Assembly: GCF_038396755.1 (NCBI RefSeq)
Contig: NZ_CP149822.1
Span: 4,060,001-4,124,000, forward strand
DNA length: 64,000 nt
Source of the DNA: Chitinophaga pollutisoli
Lineage (GTDB): Bacteria; Bacteroidota; Bacteroidia; Chitinophagales; Chitinophagaceae
Direction of reading: 5' to 3'
The translations under genes and the position numbers were made by a program. A model generated the notes under the pieces. It saw only the letters and a program-made list of their open reading frames with translations, did not search any database and had not been told where the DNA came from. Position 1 is the stretch's first letter. Each line of letters starts with the position of its first letter. This document shows positions 28,799 through 38,531 of the stretch, one piece after another.

Positions 28799-28913
28799 GG
28801 CATTGCAGAGATGTCCACTCCGTTTAAATCAGAATTGGCGAGTAGTGCTGAAAGGGTTGTATATTATTTATTAAAATGAATTAGAAATATGTTAAATTTA
28901 TAACGAAACCTTT

Positions 28914-28935
28914 TGCCATGGCGGGTTTTATGGCA
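28914..28935 (+). promoter_or_regulatory. Conserved leader hairpin, copy 2
   Basis: TGCCAT - 10 nt (GGCGGGTTTT) - ATGGCA, a perfect 6-bp stem, 55 bases before the ATG of the second esterase. Against copy 1 the two differing stem positions change a Watson-Crick pair to a wobble pair, so pairing is kept. Confidence 0.5.
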
Positions 28936-28990
28936 TATAAGTAGTATTTCCCGGAGGAAATAATGCAGTATTTTAGCGGTTCCTAAACTT

Positions 28991-29815
28991 ATGAAAAGTA
29001 AAATGAATTTAAGATTAGTTTTAATGTTAGCCTGGACGACGTTTATTTTAAGTTGTAGCAGCGAAAAAGACACCGACGTAACCCCTGCCCCCGCTCCCGG
29101 AAGCGGTCAGGAAGAAGGCCCTGGAACGGGTACACCACCGGAAACCCCCAAGCCTTCCGTTCCCTTGCCTACCGGCGTAACTGCGCAGAAGGTTAAGAAT
29201 CCGAAAGAGATTACTGATTTCCTTGTTCAGTTGCCCGCTACTTACAATGACGATCCAAACAAAAAGTGGCCGGTGATATTCTTCCTTCATGGCATGGGAG
29301 AACGGGGTGACGACATCAACATCATCAAGCGCGCCTCACTGGCGGCGATCGCGGCCAAAGACGCGAATTTCCCCTACATCCTTATTTCGCCGCAATGCAA
29401 AACTCCCAGCTGGTGGAATATTCCGAGCCTGGAAGTACTCCACGCCCAGGTGATGAGCGATTACAAGGTGGACCCTTCCCGTATATACCTCACGGGATTG
29501 AGCATGGGCGGCTTTGGTGCCTGGACCTGGGCGCAGACAAAGCCGGAGCGTTTCGCTGCCGTGGTGCCCATCTGCGGAGAAGGTACGCCTGCAAGTGCCT
29601 GCGTCTTGAAAGACAAGCCGTTGTGGGTTTTCCATAACGCAGACGACCCTACCGTTCCCGTGAAAGGATCGCAGGATATGGTCAAGGCGCTCAGGGATTG
29701 CGGCAGCACCCTGGTGAAGTACACGGAAAATGAATCCGGCGGACACGACGCGTGGACAAAAGCCTACAGCGATCCGGCCTTGTTTACGTGGCTGAACCAG
29801 CAGTCGAAAAAATAG
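28991..29815 (+). CDS. Alpha/beta-hydrolase lipoprotein (esterase or prolyl-oligopeptidase-like)
   Basis: 274 aa, intact paralogue of the preceding gene. Lipobox TTFILSC (Cys about residue 22), an acidic-Pro-Gly-rich linker to about residue 60, then a hydrolase domain with FLHGMGERGDD (oxyanion region), GLSMGGFG (Ser nucleophile), HNADDPTVPVKG (Asp) and SGGHDAW (His). Related to secreted feruloyl- or acetyl-esterase-like domains of polysaccharide degraders; substrate not assignable. The pair arose by tandem duplication that included the upstream region. Confidence 0.85.
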   Translation: MKSKMNLRLVLMLAWTTFILSCSSEKDTDVTPAPAPGSGQEEGPGTGTPPETPKPSVPLPTGVTAQKVKNPKEITDFLVQLPATYNDDPNKKWPVIFFLHGMGERGDDINIIKRASLAAIAAKDANFPYILISPQCKTPSWWNIPSLEVLHAQVMSDYKVDPSRIYLTGLSMGGFGAWTWAQTKPERFAAVVPICGEGTPASACVLKDKPLWVFHNADDPTVPVKGSQDMVKALRDCGSTLVKYTENESGGHDAWTKAYSDPALFTWLNQQSKK

Positions 29816-29839
29816 GTGTACGGCAAATGAATGTAACGG

Positions 29840-29869
29840 ACCCCGCGGCCTTTGGCCCGCGGGGTTTTT
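29840..29869 (+). terminator. Terminator between the second esterase and recJ
   Basis: CCCCGCGG / CCGCGGGG stem with a 7-base loop and five T; it lies just before the end of the converging recJ gene. Confidence 0.85.
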
Positions 29870-29876
29870 CGTGCCA

Positions 29877-31586
29877 TCAGGCGTAGGCGGCGGGCCGTAT
29901 GTCGATGGCTTTTAGCTGTAGGGTGGTGTTGCCGTTCCATTCGTTTTCTTCCACCGTAAACACCATGTCAAAAGGTTTTTTACCGGCGATGAAGTCGAAT
30001 TTGTCGGCCATGTAGAAGCCAATGCCTGAAAACGGGGTGCCGTTGCGCTGGCGGACGGAGAGCTTGATGTGCTCGTCTTTCACGATGCGGGAAAACCCGG
30101 TATCGGTGAGGTTACGGGCCAGGAATACGGGGCGCAGGTTTTCGGGGCCCAGCGGTTCGAACTGGCGGAGGATATTATAGAAAGCGGGTGTGAGGTCGGA
30201 AAGCCACACTTCGGAGTCGATGACGATTTCGGGAATGAGGAGGTCGGGGCTGATGGTAGCGGATACCACGGCCTCGAAGCGCTCCTGGAAGGCCGGGACG
30301 TTCTCGGGTTTGAGGGTCATGCCCGCGGCGTAGAAGTGCCCGCCGTAATTTTCCAGCAGGTCTTTGCACTGGTGGATGGCTTCGTACACGTTGAACCCTG
30401 ATACGGAGCGCGCGGAGCCAGCCACTTTGTCGTTGCTCTGGGTGAGGATGATGGTGGGCCGGTAATAATATTTATCGATGAGCCGCGATGCTACGATACC
30501 CACTACGCCTTTGTGCCAGTGCGGCTGGAAGAGGACGGTGGACTTCCGCGCGATCATGCCGGCGTCGTTTTGGATGATGCTCACGGCCTCCTGGGTGATG
30601 CTCATGTCGATCCCTTTGCGTTCCTGGTTGTCGCCATGGAGCATTTCAGCGATGGCGAGGGCTTTCTCATCATCTTTTTCCATGAAGAGGTTAACGGCTT
30701 TGCGGGCGTCGTCCATCCTTCCGGCAGCGTTCACGCGCGGGGCGATCACGAATACGAGGTTGGACGTGGTGAGTTTTTCCTTCAGGTTGCTGAGGGTGAG
30801 AAGGGCTTTGATACCGGGCGAAGGCACTTCGTTGACCTGTTTGAGGCCGTGGAATGCGAGCACGCGGTTTTCGCCGGTCATAGGTACGATATCGGCCGCT
30901 ATGCTGGTGGCAACCAGGTCGAGGTACTGGTATACATCGGCCATGGGAATGCCTTTTTTCTGGGCGAGGGCGCTGATGAGTTTAAATCCGATCCCGCAGC
31001 CGGAGAGCTCCTTGTAAGGGTAGGGACAGCCCTCCTGCTTGGGATTGAGTATAGCAACGGCCGGCGGCAGGATGGCATCGGGAAGGTGGTGGTCGCAGAT
31101 GATGAAATCGATACCGATTTCCGCGGCGTGTGCGATATAATCGATGGATTTGATGCCGCAGTCGAGCGCGATGACCAGGCCGAATTCATTGTCGCGCGCG
31201 TATTCGATGCCTTGCATGGAGATGCCGTAACCTTCCCTGTAGCGGTGTGGGATATAAAATTCGATATTGTCGTACAGTTGTTGGAGGAAGCCGTACACGG
31301 TGGCGACGGCGGTGGTGCCGTCCACATCGTAATCGCCGTACACGAGGATTTTTTCGCGGCGGAAGAATGCTTCTTCGATGCGGGAAACTGCTTTGTCCAT
31401 GTCCTTCATCAGCCAGGGATCGTGGAGATCGTCCAGCGACGGCCTGAAGAAATGGCGGGCTTCTTCAAATTTCAGGATCCCTCTTTGTACCAGTAAGCGG
31501 CATAGTATGGGATGGATTTTTAAAGCTGCCTGGAGCTGTTGCTCCTGTGATGGTTGATATTTCTTTACTGTCCAGCGTTTCTGCAT
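29877..31586 (-). CDS. recJ: Single-stranded-DNA-specific exonuclease RecJ
   Basis: 569 aa. DHH-family 5'-3' exonuclease for recombination and repair. Motif I YGDYDVDGTTA (about residue 80), DCGIKS, and the DHH motif in ICDHHLPD (about residue 164). The DHHA1 domain has GGHFYAAGMTL. C-terminal OB-type domain complete. Cytoplasmic; Mn-dependent in the family. Confidence 0.95.
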   Translation of the reverse strand: MQKRWTVKKYQPSQEQQLQAALKIHPILCRLLVQRGILKFEEARHFFRPSLDDLHDPWLMKDMDKAVSRIEEAFFRREKILVYGDYDVDGTTAVATVYGFLQQLYDNIEFYIPHRYREGYGISMQGIEYARDNEFGLVIALDCGIKSIDYIAHAAEIGIDFIICDHHLPDAILPPAVAILNPKQEGCPYPYKELSGCGIGFKLISALAQKKGIPMADVYQYLDLVATSIAADIVPMTGENRVLAFHGLKQVNEVPSPGIKALLTLSNLKEKLTTSNLVFVIAPRVNAAGRMDDARKAVNLFMEKDDEKALAIAEMLHGDNQERKGIDMSITQEAVSIIQNDAGMIARKSTVLFQPHWHKGVVGIVASRLIDKYYYRPTIILTQSNDKVAGSARSVSGFNVYEAIHQCKDLLENYGGHFYAAGMTLKPENVPAFQERFEAVVSATISPDLLIPEIVIDSEVWLSDLTPAFYNILRQFEPLGPENLRPVFLARNLTDTGFSRIVKDEHIKLSVRQRNGTPFSGIGFYMADKFDFIAGKKPFDMVFTVEENEWNGNTTLQLKAIDIRPAAYA

Positions 31587-31703
31587 GCAATTGTATTATA
31601 GGGGAAGCATCCCGTGGATCTGGCAGATCCGGTTGTAATATAATGATGATTGCCGTATTTCTGCCAAATGCGGGAAATTCTCCGAAAAAAGGAGAAAGTG
31701 GAA

Positions 31704-32669
31704 CTAGAATTTGCGATCTGTGGTGAAGCGTACGAGGGATTCCAGTCCTTTCCTTATGTCGTTATCGGGGAAAGTGTGGAGAATGGCGAGGGCTTCGTCG
31801 CGGTACTGGAACATTTTTTCGCGGGTGTATTCGATGCCGCCGCTTTCGTTGACCATGGCGATGACTTCGTTGACGCGCTCCTTATCTTTATTATGATTTT
31901 TTACAATGTTGATGATTTTCCTCCTTTTTTCGGGGGAAGCGTGCTGGAGGGTGTAGATGAGGGGGAGGGTCATTTTCTTTTCCCGGATATCGATGCCGGT
32001 GGGTTTGCCAATATTAGCGGTGCCGTAATCGAAGAGGTCGTCTTTGATTTGGAAGGCGACGCCGACTTTTTCGCCGAAGAGGCGCATTTGTTCGGTGGTG
32101 TGTTCATCAGCCGTGGTGCTCCAGGCGCCGGCTGCGCAGGCGGAGGCGAGGAGGGAGGCGGTTTTGCGGCGGATGATTTCGAAATAGATATCTTCCTTGA
32201 TATCGAGTTTGCGGGTTTTTTCGATCTGGAGAAGTTCTCCTTCCGACATTTCCTTCACGGCCTGGGAGAGGATTTCGAGGCTGCGGAATTCTTTATTGGA
32301 AACGGAAAGGAGGAGGCCTTTGGAGAGGAGGTAATCCCCGACCAGGACAGCTATCTTGTTCTTCCACAGTGCGTTGATGGAGAAGAAGCCGCGGCGTTCA
32401 AGGGAGTCGTCCACCACATCGTCGTGCACGAGGGTGGCGGTATGGAGCAATTCTACCAGTGCAGCTGCGCGGTAGGTGTTTTCATTGATGCTTTCGGCGA
32501 ACAGCCTTGCGGAGAGGAGCACGAACATCGGCCGAATCTGTTTGCCCTTTCGTTTTACGATGTAGTGCATGATCCGGTCCAGCAGGGGAACATGACTTTT
32601 TACGGCCTCTGCAAACTTTCCTTCGAAATCGTGTAATTCCTTCCCAATCAGTTGTTTAATTTCCTCCAT
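31704..32669 (-). CDS. Polyprenyl (octaprenyl-type) diphosphate synthase
   Basis: 321 aa. All-helical trans-prenyltransferase that makes the long isoprenoid tail, probably for menaquinone. First Asp-rich motif in LVHDDVVDDS, second in QIKDDLFDYG; KGKQIRP binds diphosphate. The ATG at 32669 (MEEIKQLIGKEL) fits homologues better than the one at 32714, which would add 15 residues. Chain length cannot be read safely from the sequence. Confidence 0.9.
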   Translation of the reverse strand: MEEIKQLIGKELHDFEGKFAEAVKSHVPLLDRIMHYIVKRKGKQIRPMFVLLSARLFAESINENTYRAAALVELLHTATLVHDDVVDDSLERRGFFSINALWKNKIAVLVGDYLLSKGLLLSVSNKEFRSLEILSQAVKEMSEGELLQIEKTRKLDIKEDIYFEIIRRKTASLLASACAAGAWSTTADEHTTEQMRLFGEKVGVAFQIKDDLFDYGTANIGKPTGIDIREKKMTLPLIYTLQHASPEKRRKIINIVKNHNKDKERVNEVIAMVNESGGIEYTREKMFQYRDEALAILHTFPDNDIRKGLESLVRFTTDRKF

Positions 32670-32816
32670 GCTATTAATAAAAAGGTACGCTAAGCTAGGC
32701 CTAAAATCGGACATTTTGCAAATTTGGCCCCGAATTTGTATACATTAGCTGGATGTTCCTTAAATTAGCGTTTAATTTTGAAGCACTTATCAATGCAAAT
32801 AAAATCGCAAGAAAAA

Positions 32817-32847
32817 TTTGTATATTCATTTAGGATTTTTACCTTTG
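32817..32847 (+). promoter_or_regulatory. Promoter of the OmpA-family gene
   Basis: TTTG at 32817-32820, exactly 19 bases, TACCTTTG at 32840-32847: a perfect Bacteroidota sigma-A-type promoter, fitting a highly expressed outer-membrane protein. Start of transcription expected near 32854, leaving a leader of about 50 bases. Confidence 0.88.
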
Positions 32848-32905
32848 CTTGGTAAAAAACGCGTTAATTGTAAAATCTTTAACAGTTTTTAAATAAAAAA
32901 CAATT

Positions 32906-34456
32906 ATGGCAAGCAAAAAGTACTTACTACTGGCAGGTGCAATGTCCGCTCTGGCTGCATCTCCTGGTTTTGCGCAGGTTAAGCCCACATATGATGCCCT
33001 GGACTCCTCAAAAGTTTCGGCTAAGAATATGGCGCAATTCAACAGCTTCAGAAACAACCAGTCTGACTACCCCGCAAAACCCCGTAGCATGTGGGAACTC
33101 GGTTTCCATGGTGGCTACCACTTCATTCAAGGCGACGTATCCGCTCTGCCTGGTTTCGGTGGCGGTATCTCTCTGAGAAAAGCCCTCGGCCACACGTTCT
33201 CCGTGAGAGCTGAATATACCGGTTCTTTCGATTACGGTCTGGATTATCAGCTGAAACCGACGATCGCTGCTGGTGGCATCAACCCCTGGGGCGCAACTGC
33301 AGCAGCTAACGGTGGCAGAATCGTTCCCAACTACAAAACCGCAACGCACCAGGTATCTCTGGACTTCATCGCTTCCCTCAGCAACATCCTGTTCTACAAG
33401 GCGCAGCCTAAAGTTAACTGGTATGTACTGGGTGGTTATGGCCTGATGCTGGCAGACGTTGACGTTGACGCTTTGAACGAAAGCGGTGCAGCTTACAACT
33501 ATTCTTCGATCGACTTTAGTCGTAAGAAAAAAGACATCCGTAAAGACCTGAAGGATTTCTACGATCGTAAATACGAGCAAAACGCTCCGAACCAGGGTAA
33601 CCGCGTTCAGATCGGCCGTAAAGACGAGAACCAACTCCTCCGTCACGCTCTGAACGTAGGTACTGGTATCGCCTTCAAAGTGTCCAAACGCTTTAACATC
33701 GGTATCGAAGAAAAAATCACCCTGCCCTTCGACGACTATCTGGACGGTTACACCGCCGGTGCGTACGACAAGAGCAATGATTTCCTGTCTTACACCAGCG
33801 TTCGCCTGAACTTCAACCTGGGTAATCCCAACAAACGCGTTGAACCCCTCTGGTGGGTTAATCCCCTGGATTTCGCCTACAACGAGCTCAACAGCCCCCG
33901 TCGTATGAAACTGCCGGCTCCCGTACTGCCTGACGCTGATGGCGACGGTGTTACCGACCAGTTCGACCGCGAACCCAACACTCCCGCTGGTGCTCCTGTT
34001 GACACGCATGGTGTAGCAAAAGACACTGACGGCGACGGCGTTCCTGACTACAAAGACAAACAACTCATCACTCCGACCTACTGCTTCCCTGTTGACGCTG
34101 ACGGTGTAGGCAAATGCCCGGATCCTGAGTGCTGCAAAAACCGCGTTGAAGTAACCTGCGCAACCCTGGTATTCCCCAGCGTTTCCTTCAAAGGTTCTAC
34201 TACCAAGGTTTCTTCTGAAAACGAAGCTATCCTGAGCAGCGTGGCTAACACCCTCCGTTCCAACCCCTCCTGCAACATCCTGGTTACCGGCCACGCTGGT
34301 GCCAAAGGCAAGAAAGGTGGTGTTGACCTGAGCAGCCGCCGCGTTGACGCAGTGATCGACTACCTCGCTGAAAAACAAGGTATCGACCGCGGTCGCTTCA
34401 TCAAACAAAACACTCCTGGCGACGCTGGTACCGTGGATCTGAATCCCGCTAACTAA
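32906..34456 (+). CDS. OmpA-family outer-membrane protein with thrombospondin type 3 repeats
   Basis: 516 aa. Signal peptide to about residue 24 (AASPGFAQ), a beta-barrel region to about residue 330 with alternating aromatic strands, Ca-binding type 3 repeats (DADGDGVTDQFD, DTDGDGVPDYKD, about 345-385), a Cys-rich stretch, then a C-terminal OmpA peptidoglycan-binding domain (about 427-516; VTGHAGAKGKKGG, SSRRVDAVIDYL). It tethers the outer membrane to the wall. Codon use is strongly biased and the promoter perfect, suggesting high expression. Confidence 0.9.
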   Translation: MASKKYLLLAGAMSALAASPGFAQVKPTYDALDSSKVSAKNMAQFNSFRNNQSDYPAKPRSMWELGFHGGYHFIQGDVSALPGFGGGISLRKALGHTFSVRAEYTGSFDYGLDYQLKPTIAAGGINPWGATAAANGGRIVPNYKTATHQVSLDFIASLSNILFYKAQPKVNWYVLGGYGLMLADVDVDALNESGAAYNYSSIDFSRKKKDIRKDLKDFYDRKYEQNAPNQGNRVQIGRKDENQLLRHALNVGTGIAFKVSKRFNIGIEEKITLPFDDYLDGYTAGAYDKSNDFLSYTSVRLNFNLGNPNKRVEPLWWVNPLDFAYNELNSPRRMKLPAPVLPDADGDGVTDQFDREPNTPAGAPVDTHGVAKDTDGDGVPDYKDKQLITPTYCFPVDADGVGKCPDPECCKNRVEVTCATLVFPSVSFKGSTTKVSSENEAILSSVANTLRSNPSCNILVTGHAGAKGKKGGVDLSSRRVDAVIDYLAEKQGIDRGRFIKQNTPGDAGTVDLNPAN

Positions 34457-34479
34457 TACCTCGCCAAGGTAAATAACGA

Positions 34480-34513
34480 AAAGAGGCTGCCTGCTCGGGC
34501 AGCCTCTTTTTTT
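34480..34513 (+). terminator. Terminator after the OmpA-family gene
   Basis: AAGAGGCTGCC / GGCAGCCTCTT stem with a run of seven T. Confidence 0.92.
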
Positions 34514-34621
34514 ATGGCCGTTTCCCCATTATTTTTTCGCCGCCGTGAACCCCCGGGACCCCATCCCCGTTTTATTTACAACGCGTTTTTTTACTTCTTG
34601 CAAATCCTGATTATTTATCAC

Positions 34622-34629
34622 TAAATTTG
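34622..34629 (+). promoter_or_regulatory. -7 box of kup
   Basis: TAAATTTG, an exact TAnnTTTG match, 29 bases before the GTG start. A TTG lies 21 bases upstream, slightly further than ideal. Confidence 0.55.
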
Positions 34630-34658
34630 GCCAGCCTAAACTTCATATCGTATTTAGC

Positions 34659-36626
34659 GTGGTAAAAGATTTCAATAAAGCTACCCTAGCCGGCATCATC
34701 GTTGCGCTGGGTATCATCTACGGCGATATCGGTACTTCTCCGCTCTACGTATTCAAAGCCATTGTCGGAACCAACCAAATCGATGAACTACTCGTCATCG
34801 GTGGTATCTCCTGCATCATCTGGACCCTCACCCTCCAAACCACTGTCAAATATGTTATCCTCACCCTCAAGGCGGACAACAAAGGAGAAGGTGGGATATT
34901 CTCCCTCTACGCCCTCGTACGGCGGCATGGCAAATGGACCGTCATCTTCGGCATGATCGGAGGGGCGGCGCTGCTTGCCGACGGTATTATCACACCACCC
35001 ATCACCGTTACCTCGGCCGTGGAAGGTCTGCGCACACTGCCTGTTTTCAAGGACCTCGGCACCAATACAATTGTAGAAATCGTTGTGCTGATTATTTCCG
35101 GGCTGTTTTTCATGCAACAGTTCGGCACAAAATCCATTGGCAAACTCTTCGGCCCGATCATGGTCATCTGGTTCGGTATGCTTGCCATCCTGGGGATTAT
35201 GCACATTGCTGACGACCTCTCCGTACTGAAAGCCTTCAACCCCTATTACGCGGTTAAGCTCCTGTTGCAATATCCGCACGGGTTCCTGCTGCTGGGGGCG
35301 GTATTCCTATGTACCACCGGGGCCGAGGCCCTCTATTCCGACCTTGGGCACGTGGGCCGCGGCAATATCCGCGTTTCCTGGATCTGGGTGAAAGCATCCC
35401 TCATCCTCAACTACCTCGGGCAAGGTGCATGGCTCCTTACTCAGGAAGGCAAAACCCTCAACGGCGAAAACCCGTTCTTCCTCATTATGCCCGAAGGATT
35501 CGTGATTTACGGGGTGCTCATCGCCACCATCGCATCCATTATTGCATCGCAGGCCCTCATTTCAGGCTCTTTCACCCTGATCTCGGAAGCCATGCGCCTT
35601 AACCTATGGCCCAAACTCAAAATCAATTATCCTACCGAACAGCGGGGGCAGCTTTATATACCCGGCATTAATCTGATGCTCTTTGTTGGTTGTATATCTA
35701 TTGTGCTGATTTTCAAAGAGTCATCGAAAATGGAAGCCGCTTATGGCCTGTCCATAACGCTCTGCATGCTGATGACTTCCTGCCTGTTTGCGTTTTATTT
35801 ATATACCAGGCGTGTGAAACTGTGGTGGATAGGCATTTACCTCGCCGTATATCTGACCATCGAATTTTCATTCCTGTTTGCCAACCTTCAGAAATTTACG
35901 CATGGAGGCTACGTTACAGTGATCGTGGGCGGTGCGCTGTTCCTCGTCATGTACGCCTGGTTCCGTTCCCGCAAGATCAAAAACCGGTATGTGGAATTCG
36001 TGCGGCTCGAAGATTACCTGCCGATATTACAGGAGCTCAGCAACGACTCTTCCATCCCGAAATACGCCACACACCTCGTATACATGAGCAGTGCCGACAA
36101 TCCCAAGGAAATCGAGCATAAAATCATCTATTCCATCCTCAACAAAAAGCCCAAACGGGCCGATATTTACTGGTTCGTGCATGTGGATGTGGTAGATGAG
36201 CCCTATATGAGCGAATACACCGTGCAAACCATCATCCCCAACGAAGTGATCCGCGTGGAATTCCGGCTGGGCTTTAGGGTGGAACAGCGCATCAACCTCA
36301 TGTTCAGAATGGTTGTGGAAGACATGGTGCGCAACAAGGAAGTGAACATCACCAGCCGATATGAATCGCTCAGCAAAAACAATGTGGTAGGTGATTTCCA
36401 GTTTATAGTGATGGAGAAGTTCCTGTCGCACGACAACGATCTGCCCCTGCACGAGCGAATTATCATGCGGTTGTATTTCATGCTCAAAAAGATCGGTTTG
36501 TCGGAAGAGCGGGGGTTTGGCCTGGATTCCAGTTATGTGACCATCGAGAAATTCCCGTTGGTGGTGGCGCCTGTCACCAATCTACAGCTGAAAAGAGTGG
36601 CTGACCGGTATAGATTTGAGGACTGA
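34659..36626 (+). CDS. kup: KUP-type potassium uptake protein
   Basis: 655 aa. N-terminal signature LGIIYGDIGTSPLYVFKAI with the conserved GDIGTSPLY, twelve hydrophobic helices up to about residue 440 (including ALYSDLGHVGRGNIR), then a hydrophilic C-terminal domain of about 210 residues. K+/H+ symporter of the inner membrane. The start codon is GTG; no ATG is available before the signature. Confidence 0.95.
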   Translation: MVKDFNKATLAGIIVALGIIYGDIGTSPLYVFKAIVGTNQIDELLVIGGISCIIWTLTLQTTVKYVILTLKADNKGEGGIFSLYALVRRHGKWTVIFGMIGGAALLADGIITPPITVTSAVEGLRTLPVFKDLGTNTIVEIVVLIISGLFFMQQFGTKSIGKLFGPIMVIWFGMLAILGIMHIADDLSVLKAFNPYYAVKLLLQYPHGFLLLGAVFLCTTGAEALYSDLGHVGRGNIRVSWIWVKASLILNYLGQGAWLLTQEGKTLNGENPFFLIMPEGFVIYGVLIATIASIIASQALISGSFTLISEAMRLNLWPKLKINYPTEQRGQLYIPGINLMLFVGCISIVLIFKESSKMEAAYGLSITLCMLMTSCLFAFYLYTRRVKLWWIGIYLAVYLTIEFSFLFANLQKFTHGGYVTVIVGGALFLVMYAWFRSRKIKNRYVEFVRLEDYLPILQELSNDSSIPKYATHLVYMSSADNPKEIEHKIIYSILNKKPKRADIYWFVHVDVVDEPYMSEYTVQTIIPNEVIRVEFRLGFRVEQRINLMFRMVVEDMVRNKEVNITSRYESLSKNNVVGDFQFIVMEKFLSHDNDLPLHERIIMRLYFMLKKIGLSEERGFGLDSSYVTIEKFPLVVAPVTNLQLKRVADRYRFED

Positions 36627-36693
36627 CGGTTTGCATCGATGAGAAGCGAGTCTTATATTGTGAGCTTGCTTCAATCTGCAATTCGTCAATGTT

Positions 36694-38433
36694 ATGATAA
36701 GACAACTACTCGCTGCCGGGTTCCTGGTAGCCTCTTCCATTACCACGTTCGGGCAGAACGGTATTTCATCCGATTTTACGGAGATTAAAGACTGGCGGCA
36801 GGTAGATCCTGCGGCCTGGAGCGCCATCCGCCCCGGTACACATGTTCAATTCGGCAGCGCCGATCTGCGTTACGACAAACTATTCGCCCCCGAAGCTTCC
36901 AGCCTTAGCTCCTCCTGGAGCGGCCACGCCTGGAAAAACGAAAAAATCCACACCCAGTTCGTAATCTACACCACCCAAGCGCAACCCGGTGTAACTGTCA
37001 GCGCATCCGCCCTGACCGACGGCAAAGGGAATACCATCCCCGCCGGCGCAGTTTCCACCGGATTCCTGCGGTATGTGATGACCGACGAGCTGAACAGCGA
37101 AGGCGGCGGATGCGGCCACCGCAATCCGGCGGACTTCGACTCTTCCCTGGTGGCCGACGCGATCGATTTCAAATCTTCCATCCACATCGCCGCCAATAAC
37201 ACCCAGCCCGTTTGGCTCAGCATCAAGGTGCCGGCGCAGGCCGCGGCGGGTACTTACAAAGGCACGGTGACCGTTAAAAACAACAAGGGTGTCTCCATCA
37301 AAACCCTCGCTTACAACGTTACCGTCAATTCCCGCACCCTCCCCGACGCGAAAGATTGGAGCTACCACCTGGACCTCTGGCAGAGCCCATACGCGATCTC
37401 GCGCTACCACAATGTAAAACCCTTCAGTAAAGCGCATTTCGACGCCATGCGGCCTTATATGACCCAATTGGCGGGCATCGGGCAGAAGGTGATCACCGCC
37501 AGCATCATCTACGACCCCTGGAACAGCCAGACCGAAGACATTTACGGCGATATGGTGAAATGGACCAAAAAGCGCGACGGCTCCTGGACTTACGACTACA
37601 CCGAATTCGACAAATGGGTGGAGTTCATGATGGATTGCGGCGTTACCAAACAGATCGCCTGCTACAGCATGATCCCGTGGAACCTGAAATTCTTCTATTA
37701 CGACGAAGCCACCGGCAAAATGACCCACATCGTGGCCAAACCCGGATCCGCCGAATATGACGCGCACTGGCGCCCCATGCTGGCGGATTTCGCGAAACAC
37801 CTGAAACAAAAGGGCTGGTTCGATATCACCTGCATTGCTATGGATGAGCGCCCAATGGACGCCATGCAGGCCGCCATTAAGCTGATCCGCAGTGTGGATA
37901 AGGATTTCAAAGTGTCGCTGGCGGGTAACTACCATAAAGAGCTGGTGAACGATATTTATGATTACTGTGTGGCCATCGGGCAAGACTTTACGGCAGAAGA
38001 GCGCGCCATGCGCTTCAGCAAAGGCTGGCCCACTACATATTATACCTGCTGTACCGAAGGTTTCCCGAATACCTTCACCTTTTCCCCGCCGGCGGAATCC
38101 GCATGGCTGGGCTGGTATGCGGCGGCTAAAGATTACAAAGGTTACCTCCGCTGGGCATACAACTGCTGGGTGAAAGATCCGCTCCGTGATTCCCGCTTCC
38201 GCACCTGGGCTGCCGGCGATACGTACCTGGTATACCCCGGTCCGCGTACTTCCATCCGTTTCGAGCGGCTGGCGGAAGGGATCCAGACGTATGAGAAAAT
38301 CCAGATACTGAAAAAAGAAGGCAAAGGCCCGCAGCTGGAAAAAGTATTGAAGACGTTCGAATGGAGCCGGCTGAAACAGAAATCTGCAGCTGATATGGTG
38401 AATACCGCCGCTGCCGTGTTGAATAGCTTGTAG
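36694..38433 (+). CDS. Secreted GH123-like glycoside hydrolase (DUF4091-type)
   Basis: 579 aa. Signal peptide ending near residue 21 (SSITTFGQ). The N-terminal half is a beta-sandwich (VPAQAAAGTYKGTVTVK is typical of the GH123 N-terminal domain). The C-terminal half is a TIM barrel with the Asp-Glu pair in IAMDERPMD (D384-E385), which matches the catalytic pair of GH123 N-acetylgalactosaminidases. The end (YPGPRTSIRFERLAEGIQ) is the DUF4091 signature. Substrate is probably an N-acetylhexosamine glycan, but this is inference. It stands 67 bases after kup without SusCD neighbours. Confidence 0.85.
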   Translation: MIRQLLAAGFLVASSITTFGQNGISSDFTEIKDWRQVDPAAWSAIRPGTHVQFGSADLRYDKLFAPEASSLSSSWSGHAWKNEKIHTQFVIYTTQAQPGVTVSASALTDGKGNTIPAGAVSTGFLRYVMTDELNSEGGGCGHRNPADFDSSLVADAIDFKSSIHIAANNTQPVWLSIKVPAQAAAGTYKGTVTVKNNKGVSIKTLAYNVTVNSRTLPDAKDWSYHLDLWQSPYAISRYHNVKPFSKAHFDAMRPYMTQLAGIGQKVITASIIYDPWNSQTEDIYGDMVKWTKKRDGSWTYDYTEFDKWVEFMMDCGVTKQIACYSMIPWNLKFFYYDEATGKMTHIVAKPGSAEYDAHWRPMLADFAKHLKQKGWFDITCIAMDERPMDAMQAAIKLIRSVDKDFKVSLAGNYHKELVNDIYDYCVAIGQDFTAEERAMRFSKGWPTTYYTCCTEGFPNTFTFSPPAESAWLGWYAAAKDYKGYLRWAYNCWVKDPLRDSRFRTWAAGDTYLVYPGPRTSIRFERLAEGIQTYEKIQILKKEGKGPQLEKVLKTFEWSRLKQKSAADMVNTAAAVLNSL

Positions 38434-38453
38434 GAAAGAAGACATACCCGCAT

Positions 38454-38488
38454 AAAAAAATCCTCCGAAGAATCGGAGGATTTTTTTA
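38454..38488. terminator. Bidirectional terminator between the glycosidase and ftsZ
   Basis: AAATCCTCCGA / TCGGAGGATTT stem, AGAA loop, A and T runs on both sides; it closes the dcw cluster on the minus strand. Confidence 0.92.
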
Positions 38489-38531
38489 ACACAACTAAAA
38501 AACAATCAAACTAATATCATCTTAAAATTCA

